Source: Ga0077527 sp032128415 (GTDB taxonomy: Bacteria; Pseudomonadota; Gammaproteobacteria; Burkholderiales; SG8-41). From it: 18,544 nt of DNA. The notes under the pieces were generated by a model. It did not search any database. It was not told where the DNA came from and saw only the letters and a program-made list of their open reading frames with translations. This document shows positions 1 through 7,657 of the stretch, piece by piece (position 1 is the first letter of the stretch; every line of letters starts with the position of its first letter). The translations under genes and the position numbers were made by a program. Location: NCBI GenBank assembly GCA_032128415.1, contig JAQBGW010000041.1:1-18544 (forward strand), given 5' to 3'.

Positions 1-617
1 GGCTCTTGTCCGGACAATCCGAAATCGCGGATGTGTGCTGGCTTTGCCGGATCGCTCAAATCAAAAATCTGCGTCATCCGCGACGTGCGCCAGCCCGGGA
101 CACCCGACACCAGGTACGCAATGCCGGTAGCGCACTCCCACCAGCTTTTGTGCGTGCCATGCAAGTCGTCGGCAACGACAGATACCCGCGACGGCGGCCC
201 CGGCAATGTAACGTCCCATACTTCGTGCGCGTCATGGCCGCGGGTGCGCAGCAGATAGATGCGGTCGCGCGCGGCGCGCGGCAGGTCACGGCCACTGCAC
301 ACGCGCACCATCTGCGCGCCGCCCGGCCCGCCGGGGATGTGGTGCAGCAGCACGGGTTTCGCCGGATCAGTGACGTCGATTAATGATGTGCCATTGGCTT
401 CGTGTTTGCCAGTCACTGGATTGCGCGCGCTGCCGGCGTGATGGCCGATGTAGGCGATCCAGCGTCCGTTCTGCGGATGAATCACCGGCTGGTAGGCGCC
501 ACGGCCCTGCAGGTCGTGAAACCCGACCAGCGCCATGTCGCGGGATTCAGCCGCATAGGCATGCGGCGCAGCGGAAACGCTAAACACCAGCAACGCAACT
601 GCGCAGAGGCTACGCAT
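1..617 (-). CDS. secreted LVIVD-repeat-like protein, 5' part only
   Basis: The gene reads leftward from ATG at 617 and is still open at the window edge, so only the first 205 residues are visible. The start MRSLCAVALLVFSVSAAPHAYA looks like a Sec signal peptide cleaved after about residue 22. The mature part contains two copies of a strand-turn motif, LIDVTDPAKPVLLHHIP (about residues 80-96) and IFDLSDPAKPAHIRDF (near the visible end). These resemble LVIVD repeats, which build beta-propellers in exported bacterial proteins. The ATG shares one base with the stop of the thioesterase gene (TGATG), so translation is probably coupled and the two lie in one operon. Function is unknown. The propeller assignment rests on these two repeats, and the C-terminal part cannot be assessed. 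Confidence 0.7.
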   Translation of the reverse strand, partial: MRSLCAVALLVFSVSAAPHAYAAESRDMALVGFHDLQGRGAYQPVIHPQNGRWIAYIGHHAGSARNPVTGKHEANGTSLIDVTDPAKPVLLHHIPGGPGGAQMVRVCSGRDLPRAARDRIYLLRTRGHDAHEVWDVTLPGPPSRVSVVADDLHGTHKSWWECATGIAYLVSGVPGWRTSRMTQIFDLSDPAKPAHIRDFGLSGQE

Positions 618-1048
618 CACGCGACAGTGCAGGCCTTCCTGATCTGCCCGGGCAGCGGCACCGCGCATTTCTGCTGCACGTCGTACCACACCAAAGTGGC
701 ATAACCCTCGGCACACACCGCGCCGGCTTCAACATGGGTCAGCGTGTAATGGGTTTGCACACTGGTGCGCCCGACGCGCCCAATCGACAGGGCCACACTG
801 ACGGTGGCCGGATAATCCAGGGGCTGGATGTAATGGCAGGCAGCGTTGAGCAGCACGATCACTGGATGCGGCGGCACCGTGGGGATGCCCATGCCGGAAA
901 TCCAGCGCATACGAGTTTCTTCCATGAAGCGGAAGCAGCCGGTGTTGTTGACATGTCTTTCGGCGTCCATGTCACCCCAGCGCACTGGAATCACCGTGGT
1001 GAATACCGGCGCGCCGGTCGGCGCATCATCATGAACGACGCGAATCAT
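617..1048 (-). CDS. hotdog-fold acyl-CoA thioesterase (4HBT/FadM-YbgC type)
   Basis: A 143-residue protein, the usual size for single-hotdog 4HBT thioesterases, which hydrolyse acyl-CoA in the cytoplasm. The signature lies at residues 23-46: RWGDMDAERHVNN followed by FMEETR. Asp28 sits where the family places its catalytic aspartate and HVNN starts the long hotdog helix. The ATG at 1048 lies 6 bases after the CoA-transferase stop, and no good Shine-Dalgarno is seen, so coupling to the upstream gene is likely. The stop overlaps the ATG of the next gene by one base. Being next to a CoA-transferase suggests a role in releasing the CoA-bound product or clearing a dead-end acyl-CoA. The substrate cannot be read from sequence. 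Confidence 0.85.
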   Translation of the reverse strand: MIRVVHDDAPTGAPVFTTVIPVRWGDMDAERHVNNTGCFRFMEETRMRWISGMGIPTVPPHPVIVLLNAACHYIQPLDYPATVSVALSIGRVGRTSVQTHYTLTHVEAGAVCAEGYATLVWYDVQQKCAVPLPGQIRKACTVA

Positions 1049-1054
1049 GCGGCA

Positions 1055-2257
1055 CTACACGACATTGCGCTTGTGCAAATCCTCAATCTCGCCGTCTTTG
1101 TACCCCAGTTCACGCAGGACTTCGTCGGTGTGCTGCCCACAATCCGGCGTCGCCGTGCGAATCTCATGCGGCGTGCGCGACAGCCGGAACGGCTGGTTCA
1201 CCACCGCGACATTACCGACACCCGGAATATGGATGGGCACCGCCATTTTGTTGTGCTGCACCTGCGGATCGGCGAACACCTGATCCATTTTGTAGATCGG
1301 CCCGCCGGCAACGCCACACTCCTCGAAGCGCGCAGTCCAGTAAGCGCTATCGCGCTTCATGGTCAGATCCTGTAATTCCTTGTTCAGCGCATCGCGGTTT
1401 TTCGAGCGGATAGTGCGATCCTTGTACTCGGCCTTCTCCAGCAGCGTCTCGGCATTGAGCGCCTTGCACAGCCGCGCGAACATCTCGTTGTCGCCGGCGG
1501 CGATGTTCATGTGGCCGTCTGCCGTCTGGTATACCCCCGTCGGCGTTGAGGTCGGGTGATTGTTGCCCGTCTGCTCCGGCACTTCATGTTCCACGGTCCA
1601 GCGCGCAGCCTGAAAGTCGAGCATCGCAATCATCGCGTTAAGCAGCGACACTTCGACCCACTGGCCCTCACCCGACTGCTCGCGCTCGAGTAACGCGGTG
1701 AGTATGCCCAGCGCACAATACAGGCCCGCTGCCGAATCAGAAATTGCGCTGCCGGCACGCATCGGGCCGCGACCCGGCTCACCGGTGATTGCCATCAGCC
1801 CACCCATACCCTGCGTCACCTGATCGAAGCCGGGACGCTTGGCGTAAGGGCCGGTCTGGCCGAAACCGGAAATGCTGGCCAGTATTATTTTTTTATTGAC
1901 CTTCTTCAGCGACTCATAATCAATACCGAGGCGGTTTTTAACATCGGGCCGGTAATTCTCGGCGACCACATCCGAGCGCTCGACGAGTTGCTTGAAAATT
2001 TTCAATCCATCCGGGTCCTTCAGATTCAACGTGAAGCCACGCTTGTTGCGATGCAGATTCTGGAAGTCGGCGCCGGTACGCCTGCCGCCCCAGCCGTCGG
2101 ACATGTTCAGCCCCGGCGGAGTCTCGATCTTGATCACATCCGCGCCCCAGTCGGCGAACTGGCGCACTGCCGTCGGACCGGAGCGCACCCGCGTCAGGTC
2201 AATCACACGATAACGGGCCAGCGGGCCGCGGCGTTGGGCAGTGGCGTCATTGCTCAT
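1055..2257 (-). CDS. CaiB/BaiF family III CoA-transferase
   Basis: A 400-residue protein with the family III CoA-transferase layout: N-terminal Rossmann part (residues 15-60, RVIDLTRVRSGPTA and GADVIKIE), NKRGFTLNLKDPDG (71-84), ENYRPDV (100-106), ISGFGQTGPY (129-138) and the central SDSAAGLYCALG. Asp174 in that last motif aligns by eye with the catalytic aspartate of formyl-CoA transferase (Asp169). Such enzymes move CoA between carboxylic acids through aspartyl-CoA and thioester intermediates. The start at 2257 is chosen because GAAGAGAG precedes it at suitable spacing and homology begins just after it. The frame stays open upstream to 2419, but that extension does not look like protein and overlaps the glcD promoter. 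It is first in a three-gene minus-strand operon. The acid substrate is unknown. Confidence 0.92.
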   Translation of the reverse strand: MSNDATAQRRGPLARYRVIDLTRVRSGPTAVRQFADWGADVIKIETPPGLNMSDGWGGRRTGADFQNLHRNKRGFTLNLKDPDGLKIFKQLVERSDVVAENYRPDVKNRLGIDYESLKKVNKKIILASISGFGQTGPYAKRPGFDQVTQGMGGLMAITGEPGRGPMRAGSAISDSAAGLYCALGILTALLEREQSGEGQWVEVSLLNAMIAMLDFQAARWTVEHEVPEQTGNNHPTSTPTGVYQTADGHMNIAAGDNEMFARLCKALNAETLLEKAEYKDRTIRSKNRDALNKELQDLTMKRDSAYWTARFEECGVAGGPIYKMDQVFADPQVQHNKMAVPIHIPGVGNVAVVNQPFRLSRTPHEIRTATPDCGQHTDEVLRELGYKDGEIEDLHKRNVV

Positions 2258-2363
2258 GATTTCTCTCTTCAAATACAGGCGGTTGATCCGGAGCCAGCAG
2301 CGATGACCTCGATACGGCGCACTGCCCTGACCGTGCTGTCGATTTTCGCATAAAGCAGGGGCG

Positions 2364-2397
2364 GAATCCTTAACGAATCCGCAGCGTGAGTTAGAAT
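2364..2397 (+). promoter_or_regulatory. putative glcD promoter with overlapping GAATCC direct repeat
   Basis: TTAACG (2370-2375) and TAGAAT (2392-2397) are separated by 16 bases and match sigma-70 hexamers at 4/6 and 5/6 positions. Transcription would start near 2404, at the glcD ATG. Two GAATCC copies (2364-2369 and 2375-2380) sit 11 bases apart, about one helical turn, flanking and touching the -35 box, which would suit an operator. Nothing experimental supports this. Confidence 0.4.
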
Positions 2398-2403
2398 CAA
2401 AAC

Positions 2404-3894
2404 ATGAACGCCCCGGCACTAGCCATTCCTGTTGATCTTGAACGCCAGCGCACAGTCTGCGCCGCGCTACGCAGCTTCATGCCGGAGGCCAGCGTGCTGT
2501 TCGCGCCCGAGGACGTCACCCCCTATGAATGCGACGGGCTCTCCGCCTATCGTCAGGTGCCGATGGTGGTGGCGCTCCCGGAAAACGAGCAGCAGGTCTG
2601 CGAAATTCTCGAAGCCTGTTATGTACTGCGCGTACCGGTAGTGGCGCGCGGCGCGGGCACCGGGCTATCGGGCGGTGCACTGCCGCTCGGCAATGGTGTT
2701 CTGTTGTCGCTCGCCAAGCTGATGAAAATAGTACATCTCGATCCACTGGCGCGCACCGCGCTCGTGCAGCCGGGCGTGCGCAACCTCGCCATTTCCGAAG
2801 CCGCAGCGCCGCACGGTCTTTATTACGCACCGGACCCATCGAGCCAGATCGCCTGCTCGATCGGCGGCAATGTAGCCGAGAATTCCGGCGGCGTGCATTG
2901 CCTCAAATACGGATTAACAGTACACAACATCCTCAAACTGCGCGTCGCCACTGTCGAGGGTGAGATTATTGAACTCGGCGGCGGCGGACTCGAAGCCGCG
3001 GGTTACGATTTGCTGGCGCTGATGACCGGCTCCGAAGGATTGCTCGGCGTAGTCACTGAAATCACCGTTAAATTGCTGCCGCGTCCGGAGTCCGCGCAGG
3101 TGGTGCTCGCGGCGTTTGATCAGGTGTCCTCTGCAGGCCAGGCTGTTGCCAATGTCATCGCTGCCGGGATCATCCCCGCCGGTATGGAACTGATGGACCA
3201 GGCGGCGATCCTCGCCGTTGAGCCCTTTGTCAAAGCCGGTTACCCCACCGACGCCGCCGGCATCCTGCTCACCGAGTCCGACGGCACACATGAAGAAGTC
3301 CGCGACGAAATCCGCCGCATTGAAGACATCATGACTGCCAGCGGTGCTCACATCGTCCGCACTTCGCAGAACGAAGCCGAGCGCCTGAGACTGTGGGCGG
3401 GCCGCAAGGCGGCGTTTCCTGCAATGGGCCGAATCTCCCCTGATTACTACTGCATGGACGGCACGATCCCTCGCAAACGCATCGCTGAGGTACTGCGCGC
3501 CATCGCGGACATGGAAAAGAAATACAACCTGCGTTGCGCCAACGTATTTCATGCCGGAGACGGCAATCTGCATCCCCTGATTCTCTATGACGCCAATGAC
3601 GCCGACCAGTTACGACGCACCGAAGAGTTCGGGGCGGAGATCCTCAAGCTGTGCATAGACGTCGGCGGCACCATTACCGGCGAACACGGCGTCGGCATCG
3701 AAAAAATTGATTCGATGTGCGTGCAGTTCGGCTCAGCGCAACTCGAAACTTTCCACGCACTGAAACATGCCTTCGACGAACACGGGCTATTGAATCCGGG
3801 CAAGGCGGTACCTACACTGCATCGCTGCGCGGAGTTCGGGCGCATGCATGTGCATGCGGGCCAGGAAAAGTTTCCAGATCTGCCCAGATTCTGA
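2404..3894 (+). CDS. glcD: glycolate oxidase FAD-binding subunit GlcD
   Basis: A 496-residue protein that matches E. coli GlcD (499 residues) nearly end to end. It carries the FAD-binding PP-loop RGAGTGLSGGALP (82-94), YAPDPSSQIACSIGGNVAEN (141-160), the FAD-linked oxidase C-terminal motifs FHAGDGNLHP (about 381-390) and GEHGVG (about 426-431), and a terminal PTLHRCAEFGRMHVH block. GlcD oxidises glycolate, and D-lactate more slowly, to the 2-oxo acid, passing electrons through GlcE/GlcF to the respiratory chain at the inner membrane. The ATG at 2404 is the only start that gives full length. There is no Shine-Dalgarno close to it and a promoter lies directly upstream, so a leaderless mRNA is possible. 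It is first in glcDEF, one base ahead of glcE. No glcC regulator, glcB or glcA permease is present. Confidence 0.96.
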   Translation: MNAPALAIPVDLERQRTVCAALRSFMPEASVLFAPEDVTPYECDGLSAYRQVPMVVALPENEQQVCEILEACYVLRVPVVARGAGTGLSGGALPLGNGVLLSLAKLMKIVHLDPLARTALVQPGVRNLAISEAAAPHGLYYAPDPSSQIACSIGGNVAENSGGVHCLKYGLTVHNILKLRVATVEGEIIELGGGGLEAAGYDLLALMTGSEGLLGVVTEITVKLLPRPESAQVVLAAFDQVSSAGQAVANVIAAGIIPAGMELMDQAAILAVEPFVKAGYPTDAAGILLTESDGTHEEVRDEIRRIEDIMTASGAHIVRTSQNEAERLRLWAGRKAAFPAMGRISPDYYCMDGTIPRKRIAEVLRAIADMEKKYNLRCANVFHAGDGNLHPLILYDANDADQLRRTEEFGAEILKLCIDVGGTITGEHGVGIEKIDSMCVQFGSAQLETFHALKHAFDEHGLLNPGKAVPTLHRCAEFGRMHVHAGQEKFPDLPRF

Positions 3895-3895
3895 A

Positions 3896-4954
3896 ATGTC
3901 AGATCTAATCTCCCAGTATGCGGATACGATCCGCGCCGCAGCCGCCGCAAAACGCCCGCTGCAGATTCGCGGCGGCGGCAGCAAGGATTTCTACGGTAAT
4001 GCGCCGACGGGTGATCTGCTCGACGTATCGGGTTATCACGGCATCGTCGAATACGAACCCACGGAACTGGTGATCACCGCGCGCGCGGGCACGCCACTGG
4101 CCGATATCGAAACGGCAATGCGCGACCAGGGCCAGATGCTCGGCTTCGAGCCGCCGCACTTCGGCGGCAACGCGACGATCGGCGGTTGCGTTGCAGCAGG
4201 ATTGTCGGGACCCCGCCGACCCTATGCCGGATCGGTACGCGATTTTGTGCTCGGTGTGCGCCTGCTCGACGGCCGTGGCACCGACCTCGCGTTTGGCGGC
4301 CAGGTGATGAAAAACGTCGCCGGCTACGATGTATCACGACTGGTGACCGGATCGCTGGGCACGCTGGGAGTCATTCTTGAGGTGTCGCTGAAGACACTGC
4401 CGCTGCCGCCTGCCGAAATCACGATGATGCGCGAGGAGTCCCGCACCAACTCGATCCGCCTGATGAACGAATGGGCGGGCAATCCGCTGCCGATTACCGG
4501 CACCTGTCACGTCGAGAAGCGCCTGTATGTGCGGCTCGCCGGCGCCACTACTGCAGTCAAAGCGGCCTCACACAAAATCGGCGGTGAAGTCGTCACCAAT
4601 GCTGCGGAGTTCTGGCGCGACGTGCGTGACCACCGGGACTTGTTCTTCGCTGGTGTCAGACCGCTGTGGCGGCTGTCGCTCAGTTCGACCACACCGGAAC
4701 TCGATCTGCCCGGACCGCAACTGGTCGAATGGGGCGGCGCGCTGCGCTGGATCAAATCCGACGCCGACGAGAACGCCATCCGCAAAGCAGCACGCGGCGG
4801 CGACGGCCATGCAACGCTGATCCGTCGCGGCAATGCACGTATCGCCGCCTTTCATCCACTGCCCGAGGCGCTGATGCAGTTGCACAAGCGCGTCAAACAG
4901 GCAATGGATCCTGCGGGCATACTCAATCCCGGCCGACTCTATCCCGATCTGTAA
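3896..4954 (+). CDS. glcE: glycolate oxidase subunit GlcE
   Basis: A 352-residue protein, close to the 350 of E. coli GlcE. It has a PCMH-type FAD-binding fold with QIRGGGSKDFYG (23-34), FGGNATIGGCVAAGLSGPRR (89-108) and a NVAGYDVSRLVTGSLGTLGVI-type stretch around residues 141-161. It ends in the family's DPAGILNPGRL motif. GlcE is the second flavoprotein-like subunit of the glycolate oxidase complex and is needed for its activity. The chosen ATG at 3896 lies one base after the glcD stop. An in-frame ATG at 3848 exists, but it would lie inside glcD coding sequence and add residues that the family lacks. It is co-transcribed with glcD and glcF, with 6 bases before glcF. Confidence 0.94.
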   Translation: MSDLISQYADTIRAAAAAKRPLQIRGGGSKDFYGNAPTGDLLDVSGYHGIVEYEPTELVITARAGTPLADIETAMRDQGQMLGFEPPHFGGNATIGGCVAAGLSGPRRPYAGSVRDFVLGVRLLDGRGTDLAFGGQVMKNVAGYDVSRLVTGSLGTLGVILEVSLKTLPLPPAEITMMREESRTNSIRLMNEWAGNPLPITGTCHVEKRLYVRLAGATTAVKAASHKIGGEVVTNAAEFWRDVRDHRDLFFAGVRPLWRLSLSSTTPELDLPGPQLVEWGGALRWIKSDADENAIRKAARGGDGHATLIRRGNARIAAFHPLPEALMQLHKRVKQAMDPAGILNPGRLYPDL

Positions 4955-4960
4955 CACCGT

Positions 4961-6199
4961 ATGCAGACCAACCTCGCCGACTTCATCAAGAACACCCCGC
5001 AGGGCCGCGAAGCCGAGTCGATCCTGCGCAAATGCGTACATTGCGGCTTCTGCACGGCGACCTGTCCGACCTATCAGTTGCTGGGTGACGAACTCGACGG
5101 ACCGCGTGGACGCATCTACCTGATGTTGCAGGTATTCGAAGGTAAGCCGGCCACCGTAAAAACGCAGTTGCACCTCGACCGTTGTCTGACCTGCCGCTCC
5201 TGCGAGACGACCTGCCCGTCGGGCGTGCAGTATGGCCGGCTGCTGGATATCGGCCGCGCCGAAGTCGCAAAACAGGTGCCGCGCAGTGGCTTCACAAACT
5301 TTAAACGCTCGCTGTTGGCCGCGGTGCTGCCGCGACCCGCACTGTTCAACCCGCTGCTGACCATGGGGCGCATGGCGCGCAATATGCTGCCGAAAGTACT
5401 GGACGATGTAGTGCCCGACGAACCCGCACGCCCGCGCGCGTTGCCGATCAGCGGTCACACCCGGCGCATGCTGGTGCTGGGAGGCTGCGTGCAACCGGCG
5501 CTGTCGCCGGCAACCAATGCCGCTGCCGCTCGCGTACTCGACAAGCTTGGCATCACGCTCGCGCAGGCACCGAACGCCGGCTGCTGTGGTGCTGTGACTT
5601 TCCATCTCGATAAACTCGAACAGGCACTGGCTGCGATGCGCCACAACATCGATGTCTGGTGGCCGCATATCGAACAGGGTGCGGAAGCGCTGATCTTCAC
5701 TGCCAGCGGTTGCGGCGCGATGATTACCGACTACGGCCACCTGCTCGCACATGATCCTGCTTACGCCGAGCGCGCCAAACGCATCTCGACGCTGGCCTGC
5801 GATCTGAGCACGGTCATAGCAGAAAATAAAGATCAATTAAAACAATTAGTTACGCAGAATCCACCGAACGGAAAATTCGCCTTCCATGCCCCCTGCTCAC
5901 TGCAACATGGTCTAAAGCTGCAAGGCCGGGTCGAGGCGCTGCTTGCTGAACTCGGCTTCGACCTGACACCGGTAGCCGACGCCCATCTGTGCTGCGGTTC
6001 GGCCGGCACCTACTCCATTCTGCAACCGGAAATTTCGGCGCGATTGAAGGCCAACAAGATCGCAACGTTGACTGCGCATGCGCCTGCGCAGATTCTCACT
6101 GCCAACATCGGCTGCCAGACCCATCTGCAATCGGCGACAAAACTGCAGGTGCGGCACTGGATTGAGGCAGTGGACGACCTGTTATCGGCACCCCGGTAA
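4961..6199 (+). CDS. glcF: glycolate oxidase iron-sulfur subunit GlcF
   Basis: A 412-residue protein (E. coli GlcF is 407). Two ferredoxin-type 4Fe-4S motifs lie at Cys25/28/31/35 (CVHCGFCTATCP) and Cys75/78/81/85 (CLTCRSCETTCP). Two cysteine-rich CCG domains follow, shown by GGCVQPALSP, NAGCCGA and SGCGAMI in the first and APCSLQHG, LCCGSAGTYSI and ANIGCQTHL in the second. It carries electrons from the GlcD/GlcE flavins towards quinone at the membrane. A short lysine- and glutamine-rich, AT-richer stretch near 5820-5875 encodes the linker between the two CCG domains. It is last in the glcDEF operon. No clear terminator was seen after it, so read-through towards the methyltransferase is possible. 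Confidence 0.95.
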   Translation: MQTNLADFIKNTPQGREAESILRKCVHCGFCTATCPTYQLLGDELDGPRGRIYLMLQVFEGKPATVKTQLHLDRCLTCRSCETTCPSGVQYGRLLDIGRAEVAKQVPRSGFTNFKRSLLAAVLPRPALFNPLLTMGRMARNMLPKVLDDVVPDEPARPRALPISGHTRRMLVLGGCVQPALSPATNAAAARVLDKLGITLAQAPNAGCCGAVTFHLDKLEQALAAMRHNIDVWWPHIEQGAEALIFTASGCGAMITDYGHLLAHDPAYAERAKRISTLACDLSTVIAENKDQLKQLVTQNPPNGKFAFHAPCSLQHGLKLQGRVEALLAELGFDLTPVADAHLCCGSAGTYSILQPEISARLKANKIATLTAHAPAQILTANIGCQTHLQSATKLQVRHWIEAVDDLLSAPR

Positions 6200-6240
6200 C
6201 GTCCTGACCGTGCTTTGCCCGCACTGAATATGCCCCGCTA

Positions 6241-6327
6241 GGTCTTGTACTTTTCCCGCAAAGGGCGTACCTTCGGCCGCGAATGGGGTATGCACAGGGC
6301 TTGTACTTTTGTACGCACCGGCGTACC
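6241..6327 (+). repeat. two 28-base GTAC-rich direct repeats upstream of the methyltransferase gene
   Basis: Units at 6244-6271 and 6300-6327 are 56 bases apart. Each starts CTTGTACTTTT and ends GGCGTACC, with a diverged 9-base middle. GTAC occurs at 6247, 6267, 6303, 6311 and 6323, five times in 80 bases, where chance predicts well under one. Each unit can also be read as TTGTAC, 17 bases, TACCNT, which is a weak sigma-70 promoter. The repeats may therefore be tandem promoters, a regulator-binding array, or both. Confidence 0.6.
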
Positions 6328-6360
6328 CTCCGCTGCAATTCATCTGCTGAGGAGCATCGC

Positions 6361-7590
6361 ATGGTCGCTGTCGCCACTGTCACTGCCTACGAGCTGGCCG
6401 TCACCGCGCCCGCCAAACGCCCCGGCGACAAACAGCCACCGCGCCGCATCGGCAATGTGCCGGTCTATGAACAGGAATTCTGGACCAGCAAGCAACGCCA
6501 GGCCAATCCGCTGCACGAAGTCTCCTATCGCGGCTGCTTCAAGCCGCAACTGCCCGCCTACTTCATCGACCGGCTGAGCAAACCCGGCGATTTCATTTAT
6601 GACCCGTTCAGCGGGCGCGGCACCACTGCAATCGAAGCAGCGCTGATGGGACGCAACGTGATCGCCAACGACATCAATCCGCTGTCGGCCATGCTGACGC
6701 AACCACGGCTGGAAGTGCCGCTGATTGCCAACATCGACGTCCGGCTGCGTGCCATCAAGCTGACTGCAAAACGCAGCAACGACATCAACCTGTCGATGTT
6801 CTATCACCCGGACACCGAGCGCGAATTGCTGAATCTGCGCGCCTGGCTCATTGAACGGCATGACAGCGGCGCAGAAGATGATGTCGACCGCTGGATCCGC
6901 ATGGTCGCTACCAACCGGTTGACCGGACACTCACCGGGATTTTTCTCCGCTTACACGTTGCCGCCTAACCAGGCGGTTTCTGCCGAGAGCCAGATCAAGA
7001 TCAACGAAAAAACCGGCAAGAAGCCGGAATACCGCGACGTGCGTGCGCTGATCCTGCGCAAATCCATGCAACTGCAAGGCGACATCAACGCCGCCGCGCG
7101 CTGGCGATTGCAACAGGCAGCTGCGCAAGCGCGGTTCCACCGCGAACCGGCCGCACAAACTGCCGGCATTGCGGACGACAGCGTGCAATTGACCGTAACC
7201 TCACCACCATTTCTGAACGTCGTGCAGTACGCAAAAGATAACTGGCTCCGCTGCTGGTTCAACGGGCTCGATGCCGAAGCCATCGGCGCCGGCATCACCA
7301 TGGCAACTACGGTCGGGGACTGGTCCGCGGAAATGCTCGACGTATTGCGTGAGCTTTATCGGGTGACGCGCCCCAAGGGCTGGGTGGCCTTTGAAGTCGG
7401 TGAAGTGCAACGCGGCGTAGTCAAGCTGGAAGAAGCTGTGGCACCGCTGGGCATAGCAGCCGGCTTCACCTGTGAAGCCATCCTGATTAACACCCAGAAA
7501 TTCACCAAGACGTCGAACATCTGGGGCATCGGCAACAACGAGCGCGGCACCAACAGCAATCGCATCGTCATGCTGCAAAAACCGGCGTGA
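6361..7590 (+). CDS. orphan DNA amino-methyltransferase (N4-cytosine or N6-adenine type)
   Basis: A 409-residue protein with the motifs of exocyclic-amino DNA methyltransferases. The SAM-binding motif I is DPFSGRGTT (81-89), followed by a probable acidic motif II in NDINP (Asp105), and the catalytic motif IV is TSPPF (280-284). N-terminal text around residues 40-70 (EFWTSKQRQ...FKPQLPAYFIDRL) fits motif X. Motif I precedes motif IV with about 190 residues between them, which is an alpha-like order with a target-recognition-sized insert, while SPPF itself is commoner in N4-cytosine enzymes. The ATG at 6361 follows GAGGAG at good spacing. No restriction endonuclease, specificity subunit or Vsr gene is nearby, so it is solitary within the window. 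Base specificity and recognition site are unknown. Confidence 0.85.
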   Translation: MVAVATVTAYELAVTAPAKRPGDKQPPRRIGNVPVYEQEFWTSKQRQANPLHEVSYRGCFKPQLPAYFIDRLSKPGDFIYDPFSGRGTTAIEAALMGRNVIANDINPLSAMLTQPRLEVPLIANIDVRLRAIKLTAKRSNDINLSMFYHPDTERELLNLRAWLIERHDSGAEDDVDRWIRMVATNRLTGHSPGFFSAYTLPPNQAVSAESQIKINEKTGKKPEYRDVRALILRKSMQLQGDINAAARWRLQQAAAQARFHREPAAQTAGIADDSVQLTVTSPPFLNVVQYAKDNWLRCWFNGLDAEAIGAGITMATTVGDWSAEMLDVLRELYRVTRPKGWVAFEVGEVQRGVVKLEEAVAPLGIAAGFTCEAILINTQKFTKTSNIWGIGNNERGTNSNRIVMLQKPA

Positions 7591-7610
7591 AGGGATAATA
7601 TTCAGCAGTG

Positions 7611-7638
7611 CCAGGGAAAACAACCCCTGCTTTCCCGG
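7611..7638 (+). other. stem-loop between methyltransferase and ABM-like genes
   Basis: CC(A)GGGAAA at 7611-7619 pairs with TTTCCCGG at 7631-7638, with one bulged A and an 11-base loop. It sits in the 67-base gap just upstream of the next gene's Shine-Dalgarno. No T-run follows, so it is a weak terminator at best. It could be a processing or attenuation structure. Confidence 0.3.
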
Positions 7639-7657
7639 CAATCTGAAGGAGCACTGC

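Noticed and set aside
734..1375. Plus-strand open frame of 213 codons opposite the thioesterase and CoA-transferase
   Set aside because: Both genes on the other strand have full family motifs; this frame reads as low-complexity His/Arg-rich shadow.
2258..2419. N-terminal extension of the CoA-transferase up to 2419
   Set aside because: A good Shine-Dalgarno precedes the ATG at 2257, the family begins there, and the extension would overlap the glcD start and promoter.
4568..5836. Long minus-strand open frame (422 codons) opposite glcE and glcF
   Set aside because: It lies opposite the clearly identified glcE/glcF genes, its composition is that of an antisense shadow in G+C-rich DNA, and no family motif or ribosome site is seen.
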